Assembly (NCBI GenBank): GCA_019637295.1
Contig: JAHBVX010000002.1
Span: 372,001 to 436,000, forward strand
DNA from: Polyangiaceae bacterium
GTDB taxonomy: Bacteria > Myxococcota_A > Polyangia > Polyangiales > Polyangiaceae
Length of the DNA: 64,000 nt
Direction of reading: 5' to 3'
Under the pieces are notes generated by a model. That model saw only the letters and a list, made by a program, of their open reading frames with translations. It did not search any database and was not told the origin of the DNA. This document shows, piece after piece, positions 43,715 through 55,064 of the stretch; position 1 is the stretch's first letter, and the number at the start of each line of letters is the position of its first letter. The translations under genes were made by a program, and so were the position numbers.

Positions 43715-44632
43715 GTGAGGCGCTCTTCTTCCGCCCCGCCGCCTCCCGAAGCGAAGCAGTTTCGGGTGAGGCACTTCGCGGGCGCTGCCGCCCACGCCGG
43801 CACGCTCGAGCACCTGCGCGTGGCGCACCTGACGGACCTGCACGTGGGGAGGGTCACCCCCTTCAAGGTGCAGCAGGCTGCCGTCCAGCTGACGAACGCC
43901 GCCAAGCCGGATCTGATCGCCATCACCGGCGACTTCGTGTGTCACAGTCAGCTCTACCTGGACCAGCTCACGGAGGTAGTGCGCGGCTTCGAGGCACCGG
44001 TCGTGTGCGTGCTCGGCAATCACGACTACTGGTCCGGCGCGACCGAGGTGCAGCGGGCGTTGGCCCGCGCCGGGGCCGCGGTGCTCATGAACCAGAACAC
44101 GACCATCGAGGTGCGCGGACAGCGGCTGCAGCTCGTGGGGTTGGATGACGCCTATACGGGTCACGCGGACCGCGCTGCGGCGATCCGGGGCCTCGACCCG
44201 AAGCTGCCCATGCTCGGGCTGTCTCACATCGCTGAAGAGGCGGACGGCCTGTGGGCTGCGGGCGTGCCGCTCGTCCTCAGCGGGCACACTCACGCCGGTC
44301 AGGTCACTCTCGCCAGACTGCACGAGCTCGCCATCGGCAAGATGGCAGGACACCGCTACGTGCACGGGCTGTACGGCGCGCGCGCGTCGGGCGGTGCGGT
44401 CTACGTGGGCGCCGGTGTTGGCGCGTCCGTCATGCCGCTGCGGGTGGGCGAGCGAGGTCGCCGCGAGATCACCGTGTTCGAACTGGGCAAGCAGCCCGGA
44501 ACGATCCCGGAACACCACCAAGAGCAGCCGCCGGGGCCCGGGCGCAAGCCATCGCCGAGAGTGCAGTACGAGCGCGCCGCGAAGGTGGTGGCTCGCGAGC
44601 GCCGGCGGGCCCGGCGCGGTGAGCGCAGCTGA
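43715..44632 (+). CDS. Calcineurin-like metallophosphoesterase
   Basis: 305 aa with a GTG start. All metal-binding motifs of the family are present: HLTDLHVGR, ITGDFV, LGNHDYWSG, LSHIAEEA and SGHTHAGQ. The core is of the YkuE/YaeI type, though the N-terminal twin-arginine signal or membrane helix of that type is missing. The C-terminal 60 residues are basic and probably disordered (KVVARERRRARRGERS). It is a cytoplasmic phosphodiesterase of unknown substrate. It converges with the DHOD-like gene with 7 bp between the stops. Confidence 0.88.
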   Translation: MRRSSSAPPPPEAKQFRVRHFAGAAAHAGTLEHLRVAHLTDLHVGRVTPFKVQQAAVQLTNAAKPDLIAITGDFVCHSQLYLDQLTEVVRGFEAPVVCVLGNHDYWSGATEVQRALARAGAAVLMNQNTTIEVRGQRLQLVGLDDAYTGHADRAAAIRGLDPKLPMLGLSHIAEEADGLWAAGVPLVLSGHTHAGQVTLARLHELAIGKMAGHRYVHGLYGARASGGAVYVGAGVGASVMPLRVGERGRREITVFELGKQPGTIPEHHQEQPPGPGRKPSPRVQYERAAKVVARERRRARRGERS

Positions 44633-44639
44633 ACTCCGC

Positions 44640-45641
44640 TCAAGCAGGGGCGATGGGGTCGCGGTAGCTGGCCAGGACTCGCTGATAGCCCTGGCGCTCG
44701 AAGGCGCGCGGGTCCGGGCAGCGTGAGACGCTCATGCTGCCCCGCAGCGCCGCGAGCGAGGGGTACTCGTGTCGCTCGAGGAAGCTACGCAGTTCGGCGA
44801 GCAGGTCGCCGAATCGGCTCGGACCGTGGCGCAGCACGGCGGACACGACCTGGACGACGTGCGCGCCGGCCATCAACGCCTTGACGGCGTCTAGTCCGGT
44901 GTGGACGCCGCCGCTGCACGCCAGGGAGCCGCTCAGTCGGGGGGAGAGCAACGCGAGCCACCTCAGACGGAGCGGCAGCTCGGCGGACGTGGACAGCTCG
45001 AGCTGATGGCTGACCTCCAGCTCCTCGGCGTCGATGTCAGGCTGGTACAGCCGGTTGAAGAGCACGAAGCCGTTCGCTCCGGCTTCCTCCAGACGCACCA
45101 AGAGGTTACCCAGGCTGGTGAAGAACGGCGAGAGCTTCACGGTGACCGGGATCGTGATGCTCGCCTTCACCTGCAGCACCATCTGCAGCACCTCGGCCTC
45201 GATGTTCTCCGCCGTGCGCTCGGGATCGCTGCCGAGCTGGTAGACGTTGAGCTCGAGGGCGTCCGCGCCGGCCTGCTGGCATTCGACGGCGTAGCGGAGC
45301 CAGCCGGAGGCCGTGGTTCCGTTCAAGGAGGCGATGATCGGAACACCGGTCGCGCGCTTCAGACGCGCGATGTGAGCCAGGTACTGGTCGGGGCCGAAGA
45401 CGGCGTCCGCCGGCTCCGGCAGCACGCTCTTGGCCTCTGCGAAGTGGAAGTCGTCAGAGGCGCGGCGAAGGTGCTGCGCCTCCGCGGTGAGCTGCTCCTC
45501 GAACAGCGAGCGGAGCACGATCGCCGCGGCGCCGGCGTCGACCGCGCGCTGCGCCACCTCCTGCCGATCACCAATTGGCGAGGCGCCCACGATGAGGGGG
45601 CCCTTCAGCTCGAGCCCGAGATACGACGTTGCCAGATCCAT
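44640..45641 (-). CDS. Dihydroorotate dehydrogenase-like flavoprotein
   Basis: 333 aa with GGGAG 9 nt before the ATG. It has the FMN-barrel pattern of the DHOD family: MDLATSYLGLELKGPLIVGAS, ELNVYQLG, IPVTVKLSPFFTSL, and a C-terminal SGGVHTGLDAVKALMAGAHVVQVVSAVLRHG phosphate-binding region. The subgroup often lies next to pyruvate:ferredoxin oxidoreductase genes, as here, 21 bp after nifJ. It is probably not the pyrimidine enzyme but a ferredoxin-linked relative. This is inference from context. Confidence 0.85.
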   Translation of the reverse strand: MDLATSYLGLELKGPLIVGASPIGDRQEVAQRAVDAGAAAIVLRSLFEEQLTAEAQHLRRASDDFHFAEAKSVLPEPADAVFGPDQYLAHIARLKRATGVPIIASLNGTTASGWLRYAVECQQAGADALELNVYQLGSDPERTAENIEAEVLQMVLQVKASITIPVTVKLSPFFTSLGNLLVRLEEAGANGFVLFNRLYQPDIDAEELEVSHQLELSTSAELPLRLRWLALLSPRLSGSLACSGGVHTGLDAVKALMAGAHVVQVVSAVLRHGPSRFGDLLAELRSFLERHEYPSLAALRGSMSVSRCPDPRAFERQGYQRVLASYRDPIAPA

Positions 45642-45662
45642 CGACGTTGCTCCCAGTTGCGG

Positions 45663-49193
<3,531 letters not shown>

Positions 49194-49195
49194 GA

Positions 49196-49657
49196 TCAGC
49201 TCGCCTCTCCGTCGGGGAGCTTCACGCTGAGGACTGCGCAGGGAGCGGTGCGCACGACGCGCTCGGCCACGCTGCCCATCAGCACGCGACGCAGGCCCGT
49301 CCGACCGTGCGAGCCCATCACGATCATGTCGTACGCTCCTTGCTCGGCCAGCGTGACGATCAGCTCGTCAGGGCGGCCGACCTCCACGCGCGTCGCCACG
49401 GGCACCGTCGAGGGGCGAGCAACGGAGGCCACGAACTCCGTCATCTGGCGCAGCGCTTCCTTGCGCCCGATCTCTCCGAGGGTGCGGGGGGCGCCGGTCC
49501 CGACCTCGGACAGCAGAGTCTCGAGGGGAACCACGGTGGACGGTTCCCAGACGAAGAGCACGTCGACCTTGGTGCCGGTCCGCTCGGCAATCACCACCGC
49601 TAGAGCGAGGGCCTGACGCGACGCAGCAGAGAAGTCCGTAGGGACGAGGAGAGACAT
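49196..49657 (-). CDS. uspA: Universal stress protein, copy next to nifJ
   Basis: 153 aa from the ATG at 49657, with GGAG 7 nt upstream. A single Usp domain: LLVPTDFSAASRQALALAVVIAE at the start and the ATP-binding signature IVMGSHGRTGLRRVLMGSVAERVVRTAPCAVLSV at the end (G-2x-G-9x-G-S pattern). It lies between the REC-PAS kinase gene and nifJ. Usp proteins of this type help cells survive stress or low oxygen, though their partners vary. Two more copies lie upstream in the same direction. Confidence 0.92.
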   Translation of the reverse strand: MSLLVPTDFSAASRQALALAVVIAERTGTKVDVLFVWEPSTVVPLETLLSEVGTGAPRTLGEIGRKEALRQMTEFVASVARPSTVPVATRVEVGRPDELIVTLAEQGAYDMIVMGSHGRTGLRRVLMGSVAERVVRTAPCAVLSVKLPDGEAS

Positions 49658-49670
49658 GTCGCGCTCCAAT

Positions 49671-49684
49671 GCACGGCGCGTGCC
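49671..49684 (-). promoter_or_regulatory. Weak sigma-54-like element before uspA
   Basis: The minus strand reads GGCACGCGCCGTGC, which has the GG-N10-GC spacing. It is very close to the ATG (TSS would fall near 49659) and is also a palindrome, so it may be something else. Confidence 0.25.
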
Positions 49685-49694
49685 TCGAGCGCCG

Positions 49695-49702
49695 TTGCGC
49701 AA
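49695..49702. promoter_or_regulatory. Palindrome TTGCGCAA upstream of uspA
   Basis: Perfect 8-bp palindrome, about 38 bp before the uspA start codon. A longer copy lies 72 bp further upstream. Confidence 0.4.
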
Positions 49703-49765
49703 TTCTTCCTCGAAAATGTGCGAGCGCCGCGCGTCCTGCGCTGCGGTGCGGCGCCGGGCGAAGAG

Positions 49766-49775
49766 TTTGCGCAAA
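49766..49775. promoter_or_regulatory. Palindrome TTTGCGCAAA upstream of uspA
   Basis: Perfect 10-bp palindrome between the REC-PAS kinase stop (49778) and uspA. It resembles the TTTGC/GCAAA palindromes upstream of the CBS genes near 54.9-55.0 kb. Confidence 0.45.
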
Positions 49776-49777
49776 GC

Positions 49778-51187
49778 TCAGGTGGTAGTCTGCGGCAGCC
49801 GGATGCTGAAGCAGGTGCGCCCGGGACGCGACTCGAAGCCGACGGTGCCGCCATGTTCCTCGATGATGCGGTGCACGATGGCCAGCCCGAGGCCGGTGCC
49901 CGAGGTCTTGGTGGTGTAGAAGGCGTCGAACACCGGTGCGTCCTCGGGGATCCCCGGGCCGTCGTCCTCGATTTCCACCGACGCGAAGCCCTCCTCATCG
50001 GCCGGGCGGGTGCGGATGACGATGGTGCCGCCTCCGCTGCTTGCCTCTATGGCGTTGCGGACCAGGTTCAGGAGCACCTGCCGCAGGCGCTCGGTGTCGA
50101 CGTCGACGCGGACCGGCGCCAAGAGATCGAGAGTCAAGGCGCAGCCTTCCGCGGCGACCTCGGGCTCGAGTTGCACCACGACGCTGCCCACCAGCTCGTC
50201 GAGCGGCGCTGCGTTCACACTCATGGGGCTTGGCCGAGCGAAGGCGAGGAAGTCGTTCACCAGCCGCCCGAGGCGACGGATCTCGTCGTCCACGATGGCG
50301 ATCACCGGCAGGAGTGCCTCGGGGGCAACGTTGCCCTTGTCGATGCGCCGCCGTAACACCTGAAGCTGGAGACTCGCCGAGTTGAGCGGATTACGCACCT
50401 CGTGGGCTAGTCCCGCGGCTAGCGTGCCCACCGCAGCCAGCCGCTCCGCGCGGAGGGTGCGACGCATCATGGAGCGCTCCTCGGTGACGTCCATGCCGAG
50501 CGCGTAGGTGACGGCGCCGGAGCCACCAGGGAGCTCGGCGAGCTGCCAGCGCACCAAGCGGTGGCCGCCCCCCGGCAGCTCGAGCTTGCGATCCCCGCCT
50601 TGGCCCACCAGGTCGCGGCCCGGGAGCCCGAGCATTTCGCCGCGAGCGCGCCCGGTCGCTGCCTCCAGCTGCTGGTTCCAGAGCGCGATTCGACCCTCGG
50701 CGTCGAGCGCCAGCACGAACGCCGGCACCGCCTCGACGAGCTCGCGGTGGCGGCGCTCGGACTCCTCGAGCTCGAAGCGCAACGCCTCGCGCTCCCGAAC
50801 CAGCAAGGCCCGAGCGAGTGCCGCGCTCGTCGTCTGCACCAAGTCCGCGGGCGCGAAGGGCTTGGTCACATAGGCGAACGCACCGTGGCGGACGGCTCGC
50901 GCCGCGCTCTCGACCGTGGCGTCTCCCGTGATGATCAACACTTCGCAGTGTTGGCAGCTGCGCTGGATCTCTTGAACCAACTCCAAGCCGTCCGCGTCTG
51001 GCAGGTGCAGGTCGACGAAGGCAACGTCGAGCTTGGCGTGAAGCTCGAGGCAGTGGGCCCGAGCCTCGGCTGCGTTGGCGGCGGTCAGCGTGCGGATCGA
51101 GTACCCAGGGATCGTCGCCAAGATCTCGCATAAGTTCTCGGCCAAGTCGGCGTTGTCGTCGACGATCAGCGCGGTCGCGAGCTTCAT
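49778..51187 (-). CDS. Hybrid sensor: receiver-PAS-histidine kinase
   Basis: 469 aa. The receiver domain (1-120) has D59 (VAFVDLHLPDADG) and K109 (YVTKPF). A coil joins it to a PAS domain (about 145-240, AVPAFVLALDAEGRIALWNQQLEAATG). The kinase core has the phosphorylatable H262 (LAAGLAHEVRNPLNS), the N box LLNLVRNAIEAS, G1 DDGPGIP and G2 TGLGLAIVHRI. With its N-terminal receiver it can take phosphate from another kinase. Its start overlaps the stop of the double-receiver gene (ATGA), so these act as one relay with the globin kinase upstream. Confidence 0.93.
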   Translation of the reverse strand: MKLATALIVDDNADLAENLCEILATIPGYSIRTLTAANAAEARAHCLELHAKLDVAFVDLHLPDADGLELVQEIQRSCQHCEVLIITGDATVESAARAVRHGAFAYVTKPFAPADLVQTTSAALARALLVREREALRFELEESERRHRELVEAVPAFVLALDAEGRIALWNQQLEAATGRARGEMLGLPGRDLVGQGGDRKLELPGGGHRLVRWQLAELPGGSGAVTYALGMDVTEERSMMRRTLRAERLAAVGTLAAGLAHEVRNPLNSASLQLQVLRRRIDKGNVAPEALLPVIAIVDDEIRRLGRLVNDFLAFARPSPMSVNAAPLDELVGSVVVQLEPEVAAEGCALTLDLLAPVRVDVDTERLRQVLLNLVRNAIEASSGGGTIVIRTRPADEEGFASVEIEDDGPGIPEDAPVFDAFYTTKTSGTGLGLAIVHRIIEEHGGTVGFESRPGRTCFSIRLPQTTT

Positions 51188-51906
51188 GTCGAGTCGACTA
51201 CCTCCTGGACGCGGCTGACGAGGGCGTCGACGTCGAAGGGCTTGTCGATGCAGGTCATGTCGGGCTCGCGCGCCTCGTCGCGCAGTCGCTCGAGCTCTTC
51301 GGAGAACGCAGAGACGAAGACGACATGCAGGCCAGCGTTTCTAGCCTTCAGCTTCTTGGCGATGTCCACCCCCGCCGCGTCAGGCAGGCGCAGATCGACG
51401 ACCGCCACCCGGTGCAGGCGTCGGTCGGCGAGGGCCGCCTTGCCTGTGGCCGTCACGTCTGCCTCGAATCCGTGCAGGCGTAGCGCTTCAGCGATGTTAT
51501 CGGCGAGCGCCTCGTTGTCCTCGACAATCAGCACGCGTCGGTGTTGGAGCGCGAGTTCCGCGAGCAGCGCGGCGAGCCGCTTGGGCTCGAGGGGCTTGGC
51601 TAGGACCTCGAGCGCGCCCGCTTCTTCCGCGCGGGCGCGCGCCCGCGCGTCGATGAAGCCGCTCAGCACCACGGCAGGGACGCTCACATGCCGGCGTCTC
51701 GCCTCGGTCAGCAACTCCACGCCATCCAGCCGCGGCAGGCGATAGTCCGTGAGGATGGCGTCCACTGGGGTGGTGGCGAGCAGCTCGAGCGCGGCCACGC
51801 CGTCTGCGGCCACCACCGCCTGGTGGCCGAGGGCGTCGACCAGCTCCGCGAGGTTGTCCGCGAGGTCATGGTCGTCCTCCACGATCAAGACACGCAGCGA
51901 TGCCAT
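51184..51906 (-). CDS. Double-receiver response regulator without output domain
   Basis: 240 aa made of two receiver domains. Domain 1 has D54 (AILTDYRLPRLDG) and Lys in VLAKPLEP. Domain 2 has D171 (VAVVDLRLPDAAG) and Lys in CIDKPFD. Both phosphate pockets look intact and no DNA-binding or enzymatic output is present. Such proteins pass phosphate on or serve as a sink. It sits between two histidine kinase genes, with 9 bp to the upstream one and an ATGA overlap to the downstream one. Confidence 0.92.
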   Translation of the reverse strand: MASLRVLIVEDDHDLADNLAELVDALGHQAVVAADGVAALELLATTPVDAILTDYRLPRLDGVELLTEARRRHVSVPAVVLSGFIDARARARAEEAGALEVLAKPLEPKRLAALLAELALQHRRVLIVEDNEALADNIAEALRLHGFEADVTATGKAALADRRLHRVAVVDLRLPDAAGVDIAKKLKARNAGLHVVFVSAFSEELERLRDEAREPDMTCIDKPFDVDALVSRVQEVVDST

Positions 51907-51915
51907 GCTGAGCCC

Positions 51916-53142
51916 TCAGCGTAGCGCAGGAGCCGCGGGCTCGGCAGCCTCAACGACGCTCCCGGCGCGCGTCGGGAGCCAGACGCGGAAGACGGCGCCT
52001 GGACCGCCGTCCGCCACGCCGATCTCGCCGCCGTGGGCGCTGACGATCCGTCGGCACAGGGCCAGCCCGAGCCCAGTCCCTCGCGCTTTTGTGGTGTACA
52101 GCGCGTCGAAGATGCGGTCACGCAGATCGGCGGGCACACCGGGACCCTCGTCGCGCACCACGATCTCGGTGCCGTCCCCGGTGTCTCGGGCCTCGATCCA
52201 GAGCTTGCCGGTCGCGTTCTGCGCCTGGGCTCCGTTGACCAGCAAGTTCGACAAGACGTGGGCCAGGTCCAGCGGGTCTGCGTGGGCGCTGATGCCCTGC
52301 GGTAGCGTCACGAGCACCTCGATCTCGTCCCCGAGCGCCGCCAGCCCGAGCGCGTGCTCGACCACCTCGCCGAGGTCGCACACCTGGAGTGTGGGCCGCG
52401 TGTCGCGCGCGAGCTCCAGCAGGTTCGTGATGATCTTCGCGCAGTTCTTCACCTGCTGCTCGACCCGGGAGGCGTGCTTCTCCACGCCGGGATCCGAGTA
52501 GCCGCCCTGCTCGAATCGCGCGCGCATCAGGTACATGGACGACTCGATGATGCCGAGCGGGTTGCGCAGCTCGTGGCCAATGCTGGCGGCGAGCTGTCCA
52601 ATGGTAGCCAGGCGCTCACTGGCGCGCACCCGCGCGTTCAGGTCCTCGCGATAGGCGTCGAGCATGATCGCGAGCTCGATGTCCAGGATGCGGCCAACCG
52701 CCAGCGCGGTGGGTTCCGCGCGGGCAGGCGCTACATGGCGGAACGCAAGCTCGAGCAAGCGAGACCGGATGCGGTTCATGGCCGTGAACATGTACTGCTG
52801 AGGCAGCCCGATGCGGACGTGGACCCGTCCGATGCGCGCGTGCTGCTCGAGGTAGCGGGCGTCGTACGGGCCCTCGAGCACGCTGCCCATCCAGACGGTG
52901 AGCGTGTGCTTCAGCCGCTCGACCTGAGCGCTGCCCCCGGTGAACACGGCGCGTGCGTCGGGGTGCGCGGCGATGGCGGCGTAGAAATCCTCCGAAATAG
53001 CGGTGAAGAACGGCTGCGCGATGGGCAGTAGCTCGCGCAGCAACTCTTGGTCCCGCTCGGTGAACTCGACGTAGGCTCGGAGACTGTCGAGCCACGCCAG
53101 CCCGACGTCGCCTCCAGGACGGCGCTGTGCGCGCTCGGTCAC
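51916..53142 (-). CDS. Globin-coupled histidine kinase (heme oxygen sensor)
   Basis: 408 aa from the GTG at 53142, whose GTGA overlaps the stop of the upstream usp gene; a GTG 36 nt earlier is less likely. Residues 10-165 are a sensor globin of the globin-coupled sensor type: Y24 as likely distal residue (LRAYVEFTERD), FFTAISEDFYAAIAAHPDA, HTLTVWMGSVLEGPYDARY, and the proximal heme ligand H108 (IGRVHVRIGLPQQYM). The kinase core has H190 (LAASIGHELRNPLGI), N box VLSNLLVNGAQA, G1 RDEGPGVP and G2 GTGLGLALCRRI. It should bind oxygen or another gas through heme and set kinase activity. No membrane segment, so it is cytoplasmic. Confidence 0.9.
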   Translation of the reverse strand: MTERAQRRPGGDVGLAWLDSLRAYVEFTERDQELLRELLPIAQPFFTAISEDFYAAIAAHPDARAVFTGGSAQVERLKHTLTVWMGSVLEGPYDARYLEQHARIGRVHVRIGLPQQYMFTAMNRIRSRLLELAFRHVAPARAEPTALAVGRILDIELAIMLDAYREDLNARVRASERLATIGQLAASIGHELRNPLGIIESSMYLMRARFEQGGYSDPGVEKHASRVEQQVKNCAKIITNLLELARDTRPTLQVCDLGEVVEHALGLAALGDEIEVLVTLPQGISAHADPLDLAHVLSNLLVNGAQAQNATGKLWIEARDTGDGTEIVVRDEGPGVPADLRDRIFDALYTTKARGTGLGLALCRRIVSAHGGEIGVADGGPGAVFRVWLPTRAGSVVEAAEPAAPALR

Positions 53143-53600
53143 GATCCGGTTGACTCGCGGACCGTCAACACCGGGCACTGCGAGCGACGGACGACCTTCT
53201 CTGCCACGCTGCCGAGCAGCAAGTGCGCAAACCCAGTCCGGCCGTGCGTGCCGACGGCGATCATGTCGTAGCCGTCGCGGTCGGCGACGTCGACGATGAC
53301 CTTGGCTGCGTCGCCTTGTTCGACGAAGGCCTTGTCGATGGGCAAGCCCTCCTCCCGCGCGGCCTCGACGAACTCGCGGAGCCCTCGTTCGGCGTGTTCG
53401 CGCGCGAGCTGAGACAGAGTCTGACTGTTGCCGGCGACGCCGACCATCGCCTCGGGTGCGATGAACGCCGGCGCTTCCCAGACATGGATGACGTCCAGGG
53501 TGGCGCCGAAGCTCTTGGCCAACGTGGCGGCGCGATCGAGCGCCGCGCGAGAACAGGTGGAGAAGTCCACGGGTACGAGAATACGTCGTAGTTGCTGCAT
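53139..53600 (-). CDS. Universal stress protein, upstream copy A
   Basis: 153 aa with AAGGAG about 7 nt before the ATG. Usp domain: ILVPVDFSTCSRAALDRAATLAKSFGA at the start and MIAVGTHGRTGFAHLLLGSVAEKVVRRSQCPVLTV with the ATP-binding glycines at the end. It lies 21 bp after the next usp gene and overlaps the globin kinase start by 4 bp. The order usp-usp-sensor suggests a common stress transcript. Confidence 0.92.
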   Translation of the reverse strand: MQQLRRILVPVDFSTCSRAALDRAATLAKSFGATLDVIHVWEAPAFIAPEAMVGVAGNSQTLSQLAREHAERGLREFVEAAREEGLPIDKAFVEQGDAAKVIVDVADRDGYDMIAVGTHGRTGFAHLLLGSVAEKVVRRSQCPVLTVRESTGS

Positions 53601-53621
53601 GTCATGCTCCTTGGCTCGGGA

Positions 53622-54098
53622 TCATAGGCTATCGGCGCGCCCCGTGGGATCGGCACGCGGGCTGGGGACCACCAATACTGGACACGGGGCGCTGCGCACG
53701 CAGCGCTCGGCCACGCTGCCGAGCAGCCAGCGGCCCGGGGCGCCCCGCCCATGGGTACCCATGACGACCAGATCGTGTCCGTCGCGCTCGGCGATGGACA
53801 CGATGGCGCTCACCGGGTCGGCATGGACGACCTTCACGGTGGCGGCATCCGGCGCGACATCCTCCGCCACCAGGAACTCCTGCAGCTCGGTCTTGGCCTG
53901 CTCCTCCGCCAGTTGCCACAGAGGGCGGGGTCCCGTGCCCATCCAGACCAAGAGAGAGGGCTGAATGTAGTGCGGCACATGGTAGGCGAACACGATGGTC
54001 AGCTCGGCGTTCAACGAACGAGCCAGACCCAGGGCGGTCTGCAGCGCGTTTCGCGAGCAGGGCGAGAAGTCGACCGGGCACAGGATCTTGAACGCCAT
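53622..54098 (-). CDS. Universal stress protein, upstream copy B
   Basis: 158 aa from the ATG at 54098; an ATG 27 nt earlier is also possible. Usp domain with ILCPVDFSPCSRNALQTALGLARSL and LVVMGTHGRGAPGRWLLGSVAERCVRSAPCPVLVV. The HVPHYIQPSLLVWMG insert is its own feature compared with the two other copies. It lies 30 bp after the CBS gene and 21 bp before the next usp gene. Confidence 0.9.
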   Translation of the reverse strand: MAFKILCPVDFSPCSRNALQTALGLARSLNAELTIVFAYHVPHYIQPSLLVWMGTGPRPLWQLAEEQAKTELQEFLVAEDVAPDAATVKVVHADPVSAIVSIAERDGHDLVVMGTHGRGAPGRWLLGSVAERCVRSAPCPVLVVPSPRADPTGRADSL

Positions 54099-54128
54099 GA
54101 TGGTTCTCTCGCTTGCAGGTTGCATGCC

Positions 54129-54866
54129 TCACTCGCGCTCTCGCGCGAGTGGGACCAGGTAGCCGTACCGACGTGCCATCCAGCGAAGCACGTCGAGCGC
54201 CGAGAGTACACCCACGACCTCGCCGCCGGTCTCCGAAACCACGACGATCCGGTGTACCCCCTCGTGCGCCATCAGCGCTGCGGCCGTGCTCAGGCGCTCG
54301 GAGTACCGCAGACAAAACGTCAGGGGCATCATGATTTCGGCGACCGTCTTGGAGCAGCTGCGAAGCTCGTGGAATCCGGGTCCGAGATCGACCTCGTACT
54401 CGCCCACGCGCAGGGGGCGGCCGGCGGTCACCTCCGTGTCGCCGTGCTCGGTATGCTCGCGCAGGAGATCCGTCTTCGTCACCACGCCGATGGGGCGCCC
54501 GTCTGCGTCGATCACCGGTGCGCCGCTGATGTTGCGCTCGATGAACAGCAGCGCCAGCGTGTCCAGAGTGGTGTCGGGCCGCACGCAGATGACCCTGTCG
54601 CTCATCAGCGATGAAATCGGCGGGTCCTCCCAGTCGTCCCCGGGGCCCTCCGGCTGAACCTCGAGCGGCGGTGACTCGCCGCGGCAGACGAGGAACGTGT
54701 GCCGATCCGAGCTGTCGACGTGCATGCCCTCACACCGCGTGCAGCGCAGGCACTCGTCGACATCCACCAGCGCCTGGCGCTCGAGGCAGTACACCGCGAG
54801 TCGCTCCTGCTCGCCGCCGACGTGGGTGACCCGTCGCACGCGGATGGGAAGGTGACGTTGGATCAT
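54129..54866 (-). CDS. CBS-domain protein with Cys-rich N-terminus
   Basis: 245 aa from the ATG at 54866. Residues about 25-65 contain CLERQALVDVDECLRCTRCEGMHVD and FLVCRGE, a Cys group that could bind a metal or sense redox state. Two CBS motifs follow: SSLMSDRVICVRPDTTLDTLALLFIERNISGAPVIDADGRPIGVVTKTDLL, and later AEIMMPLTFCLRYSERLSTAAALMAHEGVHRIVVV. CBS pairs bind adenine nucleotides and report energy state. It is the first gene of the run leading to the usp, sensor and nifJ genes. No sigma-54 site is found on this strand. Confidence 0.85.
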   Translation of the reverse strand: MIQRHLPIRVRRVTHVGGEQERLAVYCLERQALVDVDECLRCTRCEGMHVDSSDRHTFLVCRGESPPLEVQPEGPGDDWEDPPISSLMSDRVICVRPDTTLDTLALLFIERNISGAPVIDADGRPIGVVTKTDLLREHTEHGDTEVTAGRPLRVGEYEVDLGPGFHELRSCSKTVAEIMMPLTFCLRYSERLSTAAALMAHEGVHRIVVVSETGGEVVGVLSALDVLRWMARRYGYLVPLARERE

Positions 54867-54922
54867 GGTGCCCTGCTCCTCGGGACTGCGCCGCCAGGAT
54901 TGCCGCTCCAGATGCGCGCGCT

Positions 54923-54933
54923 GCAAACTTTGC
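54923..54933. promoter_or_regulatory. Palindrome GCAAA-C-TTTGC, candidate enhancer site
   Basis: Perfect 5+1+5 palindrome in the divergent region between the two CBS genes. Its centre lies about 121 bp upstream of the expected start of the sigma-54 transcript, a usual place for an enhancer-binding protein. Confidence 0.45.
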
Positions 54934-54990
54934 GGCGGTTCTGCGGCGCGGCAGAGAAATTGCTCGGAAGACGTTGGCTTGCGGTCGCCA

Positions 54991-55002
54991 TTTGCCGGCA
55001 AA
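54991..55002. promoter_or_regulatory. Palindrome TTTGCCGGCAAA
   Basis: Perfect 12-bp palindrome about 52 bp upstream of the expected start of the sigma-54 transcript. It has the same half-site as the palindromes near uspA and at 54923. Confidence 0.45.
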
Positions 55003-55023
55003 CACTGCAATCCTCACACCAGA

Positions 55024-55038
55024 GGCACGGCGGTTGCA
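55024..55038 (+). promoter_or_regulatory. Sigma-54 (-24/-12) promoter of the short CBS gene
   Basis: GGCACGGCGGTTGCA matches the consensus GGCACG-N4-TTGCA, with GG and GC exactly 10 nt apart. It predicts a transcript start near 55049, upstream of GAGGAG (55051-55056) and the ATG at 55065. Confidence 0.8.
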
Positions 55039-55064
55039 CTCGCTGGGCCCGAGAGGAGACCGAA

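Noticed and set aside
49671-49684. A functional sigma-54 promoter for uspA
   Set aside because: The GG-N10-GC spacing is right but the predicted transcript start is about 2 nt before the ATG, which would remove the ribosome site. The element is also a palindrome and may be chance, so it is listed with low confidence only.
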